NCBI GenBank assembly: GCA_013288885.1
Contig: JABDBA010000001.1
Coordinates: forward strand, 1 to 57,292
DNA length: 57,292 nt
DNA from: Gammaproteobacteria bacterium
Lineage (GTDB): Bacteria; Pseudomonadota; Gammaproteobacteria; JABDBA01
Reading direction: 5' to 3'
Every line of letters starts with the position of its first letter. The first letter of the stretch is position 1. The notes beneath the pieces were generated by a model, which worked only from the letters and a program-made list of their open reading frames with translations, had not been told where the DNA came from and ran no database searches. Positions 41,964-50,482 of this stretch are shown here, piece by piece. The translations under genes were made by a program, and so were the position numbers.

Positions 41964-42704
41964 GTGACACTAAAATCTAACATTCAATTTTCCGTTATCG
42001 CACATGCGGCCTGGGCCCCTGGTTTAGAAACCGAGGCGGATTGGCGTGTTTGGCCGAATAATGAAATTGCCATCACCGGCAATAATGAACCTGCTGTCAA
42101 AGCGATGCCTGCGTTGCTGCGTCGACGTGCCAGTGTTCCCGGTAAAATGGCGCTGGAAGTAGCTTATCGCTGCTTGGGTCAACGCACGCAAATTCCTACT
42201 ATTTTCAGCTCGCGCCACGGTGAATGCGGGCGTTCGGTTGATTTGCTGACTGATCTTGCGCGCGATATTCCTATTTCCCCCGCCTCATTCAGCTTGTCGG
42301 TACACAATGCAACGGCAGGCTTATTTTCCATCGCACGCCATGATCACTCTAACAGCCTCGCGTTAGCTGCCGGAGATAGCACTATCGAACATGCGCTTAT
42401 TGAAGCCTGCGGTTTGCTGGCCGATGGCGAACCTGCCGTATTAGTAGTGGCTTATGATAATCCACCCCCGGCGATTTTCAGTACCTTTGCAGACTGCAAC
42501 GAGCAACCATTTGCCTGGGCTTGGCTAATCGAACCACCACGAGACAATCCGATTTCGTTAACTTGGTCGGCGCAAAACACACCCTTTTTGCCGATTGAAA
42601 ACGAGCCAGCGGGTCTGGAAATCCTGCGCTTTTTTATCCGCGAAGAGACAAATTTGGAACGCACCAGCAATGGCCAACATTGGCAATGGACACGGCATGT
42701 TTAA
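41964..42704 (+). CDS. apeC: Aryl polyene ketosynthase chain-length factor
   Basis: A 246-aa KS-like protein without the catalytic cysteine: where ketosynthases have ACxS, it reads SVHNATAGL. This and its half-size fold mark it as the ApeC-type chain-length factor that pairs with ApeO. GTG 41964 is the only plausible start; the next in-frame ATG is about 47 codons on. It is the first gene of the cluster, and the methyltransferase often found before it is absent. Confidence 0.8.
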   Translation: MTLKSNIQFSVIAHAAWAPGLETEADWRVWPNNEIAITGNNEPAVKAMPALLRRRASVPGKMALEVAYRCLGQRTQIPTIFSSRHGECGRSVDLLTDLARDIPISPASFSLSVHNATAGLFSIARHDHSNSLALAAGDSTIEHALIEACGLLADGEPAVLVVAYDNPPPAIFSTFADCNEQPFAWAWLIEPPRDNPISLTWSAQNTPFLPIENEPAGLEILRFFIREETNLERTSNGQHWQWTRHV

Positions 42705-43473
42705 GCGCATCAACCACTACTGGCGTATTTTAGGCACTGGTATCAGCTTTGTAGTATTCGGCATAGGCGGAATATTATTTCGCATTATCGTGTTTCCGCT
42801 ACTGAATATTTTGATTTGGAACCAACAATTGCGTATTATTTACGCGCGGCGCATCATCCGCTTTGCTTTTCGTGTATTTGCCGATTTGATGAGTTTTCTC
42901 GGTGTTTTGCGTTATAATATTCACGGCTTGGAGCGCCTTGAACGCAAAGGCCTGTTGATTTTAGCCAATCATCCCACGCTGATTGATACGGTATTTTTGA
43001 TGGCGTTTGTAAAACAAGCAGATTGCATTATTAAAAGTGCGCTTTGGCATAACCCTTTTACGCGCGGGTCGGTACGTGCAGCAGGATACATCTGCAATGA
43101 TGATGGCCCTGGCCTGATAGAAGATTGTAGTGCCTCGTTGAACAACGGCAACAATTTGATCATTTTTCCAGAAGGAACAAGGACAGCCCGCGATGGCATT
43201 ATGGAATTCAAGCGTGGCGCAGCCAATATTGCAGTGCGCGGTAAACATAATGTGACACCTATAGTCATTCGCTCGGTGCCACTGACCTTAGTGAGAGGCG
43301 AAAAATGGTGGCAAGTGCCACCGACTAAACCCGTGATCACGATAGAAGTGCAAGAAGATATTGAGGTGCAAACATTCCTCACCCGTGCTGGCAGCGAAAT
43401 ATTAGCCGCACGACAGTTAACCGAATATTTGCAAGATTACTTTATGAAAGAAAACAACAATGCAAAAACTTGA
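42697..43473 (+). CDS. Aryl polyene 1-acyl-glycerol-phosphate acyltransferase-like enzyme
   Basis: A 258-aa LPLAT protein. ATG 42697 overlaps the previous stop by 8 bp; ATG 42670 is an alternative. Membrane helix MFKRINHYWRILGTGISFVV leads into the acyltransferase motifs NHPTLID (H-x4-D) and FPEGTR. It probably attaches the polyene or fatty acids to a lipid carrier (ApeD position). Its end overlaps the first ACP gene by 14 bp. Confidence 0.82.
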   Translation: MFKRINHYWRILGTGISFVVFGIGGILFRIIVFPLLNILIWNQQLRIIYARRIIRFAFRVFADLMSFLGVLRYNIHGLERLERKGLLILANHPTLIDTVFLMAFVKQADCIIKSALWHNPFTRGSVRAAGYICNDDGPGLIEDCSASLNNGNNLIIFPEGTRTARDGIMEFKRGAANIAVRGKHNVTPIVIRSVPLTLVRGEKWWQVPPTKPVITIEVQEDIEVQTFLTRAGSEILAARQLTEYLQDYFMKENNNAKT

Positions 43474-43720
43474 AGACGAAGTAAAACAAGTAATTATCGA
43501 TGTGCTGCAATTGGAAGATACCACCATTAATGATATTGATACTAATGCAGCTCTATTCGGTGATGGGCTGGGTTTAGATTCTATTGATGCGCTGGAATTG
43601 GGCGTCGCTTTACAAAAACGGTATGGCATTGCGTTATCCGCAAATTCCGAAGAAACGCGTCGTCATTTTGCTTCAGTAAAATCGTTGGCGGCAATGATTG
43701 CTAGCCATAAGGCAACATAA
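43460..43720 (+). CDS. apeE: Aryl polyene acyl carrier protein 1
   Basis: An 86-aa four-helix carrier protein. The phosphopantetheine serine lies in LGLDSIDALELG. It carries the growing chain for the ApeO/ApeC ketosynthase. It overlaps the acyltransferase gene and is followed after 2 bp by a second ACP gene, the pair seen in characterised APE clusters. Confidence 0.88.
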   Translation: MQKLEDEVKQVIIDVLQLEDTTINDIDTNAALFGDGLGLDSIDALELGVALQKRYGIALSANSEETRRHFASVKSLAAMIASHKAT

Positions 43721-43722
43721 TT

Positions 43723-43998
43723 ATGAATACACTTAATAACAAAATGAGCAAAGACGAAATCTACATCTGGGTCGTTGATATGCTGCATGAAATGTTTGAA
43801 TTAGAAAAATCCAAAATTACACCCCAATCAAATTTATATACCGAACTTGATATCGATAGCATTGATGCCGTTGATATAGTTGTCAAGATGAATCAAATAA
43901 CTGGCAAACGTTTAAATCCTGATGTTTTTCGAGCGGTACGCACGGTACAAGATGTGGTCAATGTGCTGGCACAGTTGCTCGCGGAGGAAGCAAAATAA
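43723..43998 (+). CDS. apeF: Aryl polyene acyl carrier protein 2
   Basis: A 91-aa carrier protein with its attachment serine in ELDIDSIDAVDIV. In known systems one of the two ACPs carries the aryl starter or hands chains between enzymes. The stop TAA (43996-43998) overlaps the likely ATA start of the following membrane-protein gene. Confidence 0.87.
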   Translation: MNTLNNKMSKDEIYIWVVDMLHEMFELEKSKITPQSNLYTELDIDSIDAVDIVVKMNQITGKRLNPDVFRAVRTVQDVVNVLAQLLAEEAK

Positions 43999-44432
43999 AA
44001 CGCAATCTTCGCTATTTATTAATGGCAATGACACCATTACTTTTGCTTTGCATATGGTTGGTGCATGAGCATTTGCATGCCTGGTTACTCATTCCATTAC
44101 AAATGTATCCCGTATTAGTGAGCGCAATTTTTTTAAGTGTTTTCGGTTATAGTTTGATCTCACCGCCACCTATCATCGAGCGCATTGCGCGCCTCAGCGA
44201 ACCTGACCTGCCGCCGAGCGCCATTATCTACACACGGCGCGTAACACAAGTGTGGTGCCTATTTTTCATTATCAATGGTAGCATCTCATTAGGCACAGTA
44301 TTTTTGGCCTCCCCCACAGTGTGGTATCTTTACAACGGCGTGGTTTCTTATTTGTTGATCGGTTTATTATTTGGCGCTGAATATCTCGTGCGTCTACGAT
44401 TTAAGCGGCGGTTGGGGAGAAGATTGGGGTGA
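43995..44432 (+). CDS. Aryl polyene COG4648-type membrane protein, probable ATA start
   Basis: About 145 aa with four hydrophobic segments. The first ATG (44022) has no ribosome site and would cut off the basic lead KRNLRYLL that family members normally have after Met. GGAGGAAG at 43983-43990 sits correctly for ATA 43995, which overlaps the apeF stop exactly as an ATGA overlap would. A G-to-A change would turn ATGA into ATAA, keeping the stop but spoiling the start. Its role in APE synthesis or export is unknown (ApeG position). Confidence 0.6.
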   Translation: MKRNLRYLLMAMTPLLLLCIWLVHEHLHAWLLIPLQMYPVLVSAIFLSVFGYSLISPPPIIERIARLSEPDLPPSAIIYTRRVTQVWCLFFIINGSISLGTVFLASPTVWYLYNGVVSYLLIGLLFGAEYLVRLRFKRRLGRRLG

Positions 44433-44456
44433 TGAAGATAAAGAGAAGTCAACTAC

Positions 44457-46178
44457 ATGCTCAGCTTACCAAATAATTTATTACCAGCAGATCACATCAT
44501 TGCCTGGCGCGATGGACAACCGATCCGCAACGCGGAATTTCAAACACGCGTTCATGCGTGGCGCACGTTACTTGAAAATACGCCCGGCCAAAAATTTGCA
44601 TTGTATCTTAATGACAGTCTCGAATTCGCCAGCGCGTTGTTCGGTGGTTGGTTAGCGGGTAAAACATTATATTTACCGAATGATGTTCTGCACGCAACGT
44701 GTAGCGCATTGCAAAAAGAAGTGGATGGATTTCTCGGTGAATTTGCTGCCGAATGGTCACCATTGGTTCCGGTTACTGATTATCCTGTTATCGCTAAAAA
44801 TAACTCGCTCGCGCCTGATTTTGTGGGCATAATCATTTACACTTCCGGCAGTACCGGTGCTGCGCAAGCTATTCCTAAACGCCTGCACCAATTAGCCACT
44901 GAAATTACCACGTTAGAAAATTTATTTGGCTCGATGATTGGTTCAGCGAAAACTGAAATTTTAGCCACCGTATCTCACGCGCACATTTATGGATTGTTGT
45001 TTAAAATTTTATGGCCGCTCACCACAGGGTGTGCGTTTCATGTGCGTAGTGTAGTTTTTCCTGAAGAATTAGCCCCTACACTGAACACGCGTGATTGTGT
45101 GTTGATTACCAGCCCAGCGCATCTTAATCGATTTACTGATAGTCCAGCCTTCGCCATGTTAGCCAACCATGCGCGCGCGGTGTTTTGTTCCGGTGGACCA
45201 CTGCCCTTAGAGGTAGCACACGCCACTGAACGTTTACTGGGAAAACCGCCCATCGAAATTTATGGCAGCTCCGAAACCGGCGGCATTGCTTGGCGCCAGT
45301 GTGATATAAAATCCGGTGATAATGCAAGTTGGCGCATTATGCCTAATATTGCTTGGCGCATTGCAGATGATGATGGAACACTAGAAATACAATCCCCGCA
45401 TTTACCCAATAATGCTTGGTTTCGCACAGCAGATCGTGTTGTTGCATATGGCGATGGTTTCTTACTACAGGGCCGCACTGATCGCATTGTTAAATTAGAA
45501 GGCAAACGTATTTCGCTGGATGCGATCGAACGTTGTCTGGTCACATCGCCGTTGATTTCAAGCGTGCGCGTGATAATGCTCGATGAAAAAAACCAACGCC
45601 AACGTATCGCAGCTTTTGTCGTGTTAAATGCCGATGGCCACGCAAAATTAACTGGGATCGGTAAACTGGCTTTCAATCATTTGTTACGCGATACATTGAT
45701 TGATTCGGTGGAACGTATTGCATTACCACGCAGTTGGCGTTATCTCACTGCACTGCCGGTTAATGCGCAAGGTAAAACTACCCGCGCTGATTTAATGGCG
45801 CTATTGAATACTGAAAGTACTTCACAGCCTATTTTTCCGCACCAATTACTGCTTAAGAAAAATGATCAAACCGCAATTCTTGAACTGACCATACCACAAA
45901 ATCTTTTTTATTTCGATGGACATTTCCCCAATGCCCCTATTTTACCTGGCGTAGTACAAATCGATTGGGCGATTCATTACGGACGACAATGTTTTGATCT
46001 GCCGCTATATTTTCGTGGCCTGCAAGTATTAAAATTTCAGCGCGTGATTCAACCCGGCATGACCATAACACTTGAATTAGAATACATAGTTGTGAAGTCC
46101 ACACTCTCCTTTCGTTATTATTCACAAGCTGGGCAACACGCCAGTGGACGGGTGTTGTTGGGGAATACAGATGACTAA
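44457..46178 (+). CDS. apeH: Aryl polyene adenylation enzyme fused to a dehydratase
   Basis: A 573-aa two-domain protein. Residues 1 to about 455 are an acyl-AMP ligase (P-loop IIYTSGSTGAAQAIPK at 126-141, YGSSETGGIAWR, LQGRTDRIVKLEGKRIS, lysine in NAQGKTTR) that activates the aryl acid and loads ACP. Residues about 470-573 are a FabZ-like hotdog dehydratase (FDGHFPNAPILPGVVQIDWA, with the active-site His). In characterised clusters these are the separate ApeH and ApeI. Overlap of 8 bp with the next gene indicates tight coupling. Confidence 0.85.
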   Translation: MLSLPNNLLPADHIIAWRDGQPIRNAEFQTRVHAWRTLLENTPGQKFALYLNDSLEFASALFGGWLAGKTLYLPNDVLHATCSALQKEVDGFLGEFAAEWSPLVPVTDYPVIAKNNSLAPDFVGIIIYTSGSTGAAQAIPKRLHQLATEITTLENLFGSMIGSAKTEILATVSHAHIYGLLFKILWPLTTGCAFHVRSVVFPEELAPTLNTRDCVLITSPAHLNRFTDSPAFAMLANHARAVFCSGGPLPLEVAHATERLLGKPPIEIYGSSETGGIAWRQCDIKSGDNASWRIMPNIAWRIADDDGTLEIQSPHLPNNAWFRTADRVVAYGDGFLLQGRTDRIVKLEGKRISLDAIERCLVTSPLISSVRVIMLDEKNQRQRIAAFVVLNADGHAKLTGIGKLAFNHLLRDTLIDSVERIALPRSWRYLTALPVNAQGKTTRADLMALLNTESTSQPIFPHQLLLKKNDQTAILELTIPQNLFYFDGHFPNAPILPGVVQIDWAIHYGRQCFDLPLYFRGLQVLKFQRVIQPGMTITLELEYIVVKSTLSFRYYSQAGQHASGRVLLGNTDD

Positions 46179-47853
46179 TCCCCACTCCATCAACCCTTGC
46201 GTGGTCATTCCGGTTTATAATCACCAACATGCGATTGGCGCTATGGTGAATGCAATTATTGCGCAAGATTTGCCGTGTATTCTGGTTGATGATGGCAGCT
46301 CGACTGCTTGCGCACAAGTGCTCGATCAACTTGCCGAAAAAACACCGCAAAAAATCACCTTACTGCGACATGCAAAAAATTTTGGCAAAGGGGCAGCGGT
46401 GTTAACTGGTTTTCGTCAAGCAGCAGAACTGGGTTACAGCCATGGATTACAGATCGATGCGGATGGCCAGCATTGTGCGGCGGATATTCCCCATTTTTTA
46501 GAACTAGCCACAGCAGAACCAAATGCAGTAATCGTTGGTTATCCGCAATATGATGACAGCGTGCCAAAACTACGGCTTTATGCGCGTTATCTCACGCACG
46601 TGTGGGTTTGGATCAACACCTTATCATTTGACATCAAAGATTCTATGTGTGGTTTTCGTGTTTATCCGTTAGCGTCGTTTATTGCTTTAGCACAACAAAT
46701 AAAACTCGGCGCGCACATGGATTTTGATTCTGATGTCTTAGTGCGTTTGTATTGGCAAGGATTAAAAATAGTTAATGTTCCTACCCACGTGGGTTATCCC
46801 ACCGATGGAGTTTCGCATTTTCGTGTGGTAAAAGATAATGTGTTAATTTCAATGATGCACGCTAAACTTTTTTTCGGCATGTTATGGCGATCGCCGCAAT
46901 TAATAGCGCGCAAATTTAAAGGCAAAATACCTAGCCAACATTGGGCACAAATCAACGAAGTCACTTTTGTTACCGGTATGCGGTTTTTATTTTTTGTTTT
47001 TCGCTACTGCGGACGTTGGCCTTTTCGTATCGTTTTATACCCTGTATTAACGGGGTATATCATTGCAAAATCTACAGCACGTGCTGCTTCAAATAATTAT
47101 TTACAACATCTTAATGCCGTTGACCCAACGCTTAATATTAAACCTGGCTTGCGCGGCGTGATGCGTCATTTTGCCGCCTTTGCCGAAAGCATTTTGGATA
47201 AAATGTTGTTATGGAGCGGATTATTTAATTTTGCTAATACACAGTATTTTGGTCAAGGAAATGTGCTTAATAACCTGGCACAAGGGCGTGGTGGTTTATT
47301 TATTTGTACACATCTAGGCAATCTTGAATTGTGTCGTGTGTTGGTCAAACAAGCGAAGGGATTAAAAGTAACGGTGTTAGTACATACTAAGCACGCGCAA
47401 GCATTTAATAAACTGTTGGCACAGATCGACCCTACCAGTCAGTTGAACTTACTACAGGTCACTGAAATGTCGCCTGCTACGGCGGTGCAATTGATGGAAA
47501 AAGTTGCGCAAGGTGAATATATCGCAATCGCGGGTGATCGTATTCCAGTAGCACCTAATCCACGAGTGGCTTTTGCCCCATTTTTAGGGCAAAATGCACC
47601 TTTTCCAGTCGGGCCTTATGTGTTAGCAAATCTGTTACAATGCCCGGTTTATTTAATGTTTTCGCTGCGCACACGTGATGGGGCGGAATTATATTTTGAG
47701 CCGTTTCGCGAGGTAATTCAATTAGCGCGTAAAAACCGTGACCAAGCATTGGCAGAATTGGTACGCGAATATGCGGCGCGTTTAGAATACCATTGTCGGC
47801 GTGCACCATTGCAGTGGTTTAATTTTTATGATTTTTGGCAAAAAAATATTTGA
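46171..47853 (+). CDS. Aryl polyene glycosyltransferase-acyltransferase fusion
   Basis: A 560-aa protein from ATG 46171. Residues about 1-235 are a GT2 glycosyltransferase (CVVIPVYNHQHAIGAMV, ILVDDGSS, LQIDADGQH). Residues about 265-555 are an LPLAT/HtrB-like acyltransferase (GGLFICTHLGNLELCR, IAIAGDRIPV). It probably builds the lipid-sugar anchor that holds the polyene in the outer membrane (ApeJ position). The ammonia-lyase gene starts 1 bp after its stop. Confidence 0.82.
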   Translation: MTNPHSINPCVVIPVYNHQHAIGAMVNAIIAQDLPCILVDDGSSTACAQVLDQLAEKTPQKITLLRHAKNFGKGAAVLTGFRQAAELGYSHGLQIDADGQHCAADIPHFLELATAEPNAVIVGYPQYDDSVPKLRLYARYLTHVWVWINTLSFDIKDSMCGFRVYPLASFIALAQQIKLGAHMDFDSDVLVRLYWQGLKIVNVPTHVGYPTDGVSHFRVVKDNVLISMMHAKLFFGMLWRSPQLIARKFKGKIPSQHWAQINEVTFVTGMRFLFFVFRYCGRWPFRIVLYPVLTGYIIAKSTARAASNNYLQHLNAVDPTLNIKPGLRGVMRHFAAFAESILDKMLLWSGLFNFANTQYFGQGNVLNNLAQGRGGLFICTHLGNLELCRVLVKQAKGLKVTVLVHTKHAQAFNKLLAQIDPTSQLNLLQVTEMSPATAVQLMEKVAQGEYIAIAGDRIPVAPNPRVAFAPFLGQNAPFPVGPYVLANLLQCPVYLMFSLRTRDGAELYFEPFREVIQLARKNRDQALAELVREYAARLEYHCRRAPLQWFNFYDFWQKNI

Positions 47854-47854
47854 T

Positions 47855-49408
47855 ATGAAACATCCAACAAAAACTATTCAATTTGATCAAAGTCGTCTGA
47901 GCATTGAAGATATCAATGCTATCGCACAACGATCAGTAAACGTTGCTTTATCGAATGCTGCCCTATTTCGCACTGCTATTACGCGCGGCGCTGATTTTCT
48001 TGATCGCTTGTTGCGCGAAGATGGCACAGTTTATGGCGTAACAACAGGGTTCGGTGATTCGTGCACAATAACTGTGCCGCCCGAATTAGTGGCTGAATTA
48101 CCGCGTCATCTTTTTACCTATCACGGTTGTGGTCTAGGCGAATATTTTACGCCGCAACAAACACGCGCGATTATTGCCACGCGGTTAGTTTCTTTGTGTA
48201 AAGGTTATTCTGGAGTTAGTATCGCATTGTTAGAACAAATCACTGCATTGCTGCAACACGATATATTACCGTTAATGCCATCGGAAGGATCCGTTGGTGC
48301 GAGCGGTGATCTCACCCCATTATCTTATTTAGCTGCAGTATTATGTGGCGAACGCGAAGTGTGGCACGATAACAAACGTATTTCTGCTAAACAAGCGTTA
48401 GCTGATGCCAGTTTGCAACCATTACACCTACGCCCCAAAGAAGGGCTAGCTATTATGAACGGCACGGCGGTGATGACAGCATTAGCCTGTATGGCTTATA
48501 CACGCGCTGAATATTTAGCGCGCATCGCTACACGTATCACGGCCATGGCCACATTTGCCTTAGATGGTAATGCACATCATTTTGATACGGTTTTATTTTC
48601 AGTAAAACCACATGTGGGCCAGCAACAAGTTGCGGCCTGGCTAGGGCAAGATCTATTATGCGATCAACCACAGCGCAATGAAAAACGTTTACAAGATCGT
48701 TATTCGATCCGCTGTGCGCCGCATGTAATTGGTGTGTTAACTGATGCTCTGCCTTGGCTACGTATATCAATTGAAAATGAACTTAACAGCGCGAATGATA
48801 ATCCCATTATTGATGCCGAAAATGAACGTGTGTTACATGGCGGACATTTTTACGGTGGACATATTGCATTCGCAATGGATAGTCTAAAAAATCTTGTCGC
48901 CAACATTGCTGATTTACTCGATCGACAAATGGCGCTCCTAGTAGACAATCGTTATAATCATGGTTTACCTGCGAATTTATCGGGTGCAACAGGGTCGCGT
49001 GCAACTATCAATCATGGTCTTAAAGCACTGCAAATCAGCGCATCCGCGTGGACAGCAGAAGCGCTTAAATTAACCATGCCAGCATCGGTTTTTTCTCGTT
49101 CAACGGAGTGTCATAATCAAGATAAAGTTAGCATGGGCACTATTGCAGCGCGTGATTGTTTACGGGTGTTGGAATTAACTGAACAAGTGGTGGCTGCATT
49201 ATTAATTACCGTGCGCCAAGGTGTTGAACTACGTTCTGCTTTACAACCTGAACTTGCGTTAGCTGATCTACCTGGTGCGCGTTTAGCGAAGATGCAAACA
49301 GCATTAGCTGCAGATATCCCAGCCATTAAAGAAGATCGCGCATTAGAACCCGATTTGCGCTTGTTGTTAGAACGCATTCGTGCACAGCATTGGAAATTGT
49401 ATGAATAA
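47855..49408 (+). CDS. Aromatic amino acid ammonia-lyase (HAL/PAL/TAL family)
   Basis: A 517-aa MIO-enzyme. Ala149-Ser150-Gly151 in EGSVGASGDLTPLSYLA forms the electrophilic prosthetic group; Tyr60 (YGVTTGFG) is the catalytic base. The selectivity stretch reads LFTYHGCGLG, with Thr-Tyr where histidase has Leu-Ser and tyrosine lyase has His-His, so specificity is open. In an aryl polyene cluster it most likely deaminates tyrosine or phenylalanine to the cinnamate-type starter. It overlaps the thioesterase gene by 8 bp. Confidence 0.85.
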   Translation: MKHPTKTIQFDQSRLSIEDINAIAQRSVNVALSNAALFRTAITRGADFLDRLLREDGTVYGVTTGFGDSCTITVPPELVAELPRHLFTYHGCGLGEYFTPQQTRAIIATRLVSLCKGYSGVSIALLEQITALLQHDILPLMPSEGSVGASGDLTPLSYLAAVLCGEREVWHDNKRISAKQALADASLQPLHLRPKEGLAIMNGTAVMTALACMAYTRAEYLARIATRITAMATFALDGNAHHFDTVLFSVKPHVGQQQVAAWLGQDLLCDQPQRNEKRLQDRYSIRCAPHVIGVLTDALPWLRISIENELNSANDNPIIDAENERVLHGGHFYGGHIAFAMDSLKNLVANIADLLDRQMALLVDNRYNHGLPANLSGATGSRATINHGLKALQISASAWTAEALKLTMPASVFSRSTECHNQDKVSMGTIAARDCLRVLELTEQVVAALLITVRQGVELRSALQPELALADLPGARLAKMQTALAADIPAIKEDRALEPDLRLLLERIRAQHWKLYE

Positions 49409-49820
49409 ATTAGTCGCAGAAGTTACTTTACAAATTCAATTTTATGATCTAGACCCAATGGATGTGGTTTGGCATGGGCGCTATGTTAATTATTTGGAAG
49501 TTGCACGTTGCGCGTTGTTGGATCAAATCGATTATAATTATTTGCAAATGAAAGCCTCCGGGTATATTTGGCCGATAGTCGATTTGCATTTACGCTATAT
49601 CGCACCGGTAAAATTCGGTGAGCATATCAAAATCCGTGCCACTCTGGTTGAATGGGAAAATCGTCTAAAGATCGATTATCTTATTACTGATGCCAATACC
49701 GGCAAACGTTTAACTCGCGCGAGTACCACGCAAGTTGCTATTAATATAGCAACACAAGAAATGTGTTTTGTCTCACCGGCGATATTGTTGGAGAAAGTGG
49801 GAAATGAAGCATCATTATAA
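49401..49820 (+). CDS. Hotdog acyl thioesterase (4HBT type)
   Basis: A 139-aa thioesterase from ATG 49401. QIQFYDLDPMDVVWHGRYVN holds the catalytic Asp region of 4-hydroxybenzoyl-CoA thioesterase-like enzymes. It probably edits or releases acyl chains from ACP or CoA (ApeK position). Its start is embedded in the last codons of the ammonia-lyase gene. Confidence 0.83.
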   Translation: MNKLVAEVTLQIQFYDLDPMDVVWHGRYVNYLEVARCALLDQIDYNYLQMKASGYIWPIVDLHLRYIAPVKFGEHIKIRATLVEWENRLKIDYLITDANTGKRLTRASTTQVAINIATQEMCFVSPAILLEKVGNEASL

Positions 49821-49849
49821 TTGCAAGAGCTACACCAGGAAGCATTTCA

Positions 49850-50482
49850 ATGAAAAAAACCGGTAAAAATACTACTATTTACTCATTCATCTTAATATTA
49901 ATGATGATGATCGCTGCCCCCGCCTACGCCGCAGCACCGGTAGCGCAGATCCAAGCTATGCTGGAAAAACCGCAAGTACTGTGCGGGCGCTTTGACCAAA
50001 CCAAACAATTGCTTGGTATTAAAAAACCATTGGCTTCGAATGGTCGTTTTTGTGTAGTCGCTGGCAAAGGGATTTTATGGCAAACCTTGCAACCGTTTCC
50101 CAACACTCTACGTTTAACACCAGATGCCATCGTGCAAATACAAAATGGCAAAGTTGCCATGCGTTTAGATGCAAATCAAGAGCCAGTGGTGCGCATGATC
50201 AACAACGTGTTATTTTCCTTGTTAGCAGGTGATTTAAGTCAGCTCAATAAATTATTTACTATTAACGGTAGTGTGCAAAATAATAGTTGGCAAGTAGCGC
50301 TTACTGCACGCGATCCTGCCTTAGCGAAAGCGATCGGTAATATTAGCTTAGCAGGTAGCCAACATGTTAAAAAAGTGACGATGTTAGAAACCAGTGGTGA
50401 TCGCACTGATATCCTTTTTTCTGCGATGCAAAGTGGTAATGCTGCCATGACAACGGCAGAGCGAGTGCTGCTTGAACAATAG
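49850..50482 (+). CDS. LolA-like periplasmic carrier protein
   Basis: A 210-aa protein with a signal peptide (1-27, ending AYA). The rest follows the LolA-like outer-membrane carrier pattern: GRFDQTKQLLGIKKPLASNG, GKGILWQTLQPF and AIVQIQNGK. It probably ferries the finished polyene lipid across the periplasm. It overlaps the exporter gene by 11 bp. Confidence 0.8.
   Translation: MKKTGKNTTIYSFILILMMMIAAPAYAAAPVAQIQAMLEKPQVLCGRFDQTKQLLGIKKPLASNGRFCVVAGKGILWQTLQPFPNTLRLTPDAIVQIQNGKVAMRLDANQEPVVRMINNVLFSLLAGDLSQLNKLFTINGSVQNNSWQVALTARDPALAKAIGNISLAGSQHVKKVTMLETSGDRTDILFSAMQSGNAAMTTAERVLLEQ

Noticed and set aside
41964..42704. First aryl polyene gene as a truncated ketosynthase
   Set aside because: The missing cysteine and short length are the normal state of the chain-length factor that pairs with ApeO.
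47900..49408. Ammonia-lyase as histidase of histidine breakdown
   Set aside because: The selectivity residues differ from histidase, no hut genes are near, and it is translationally coupled to aryl polyene genes.
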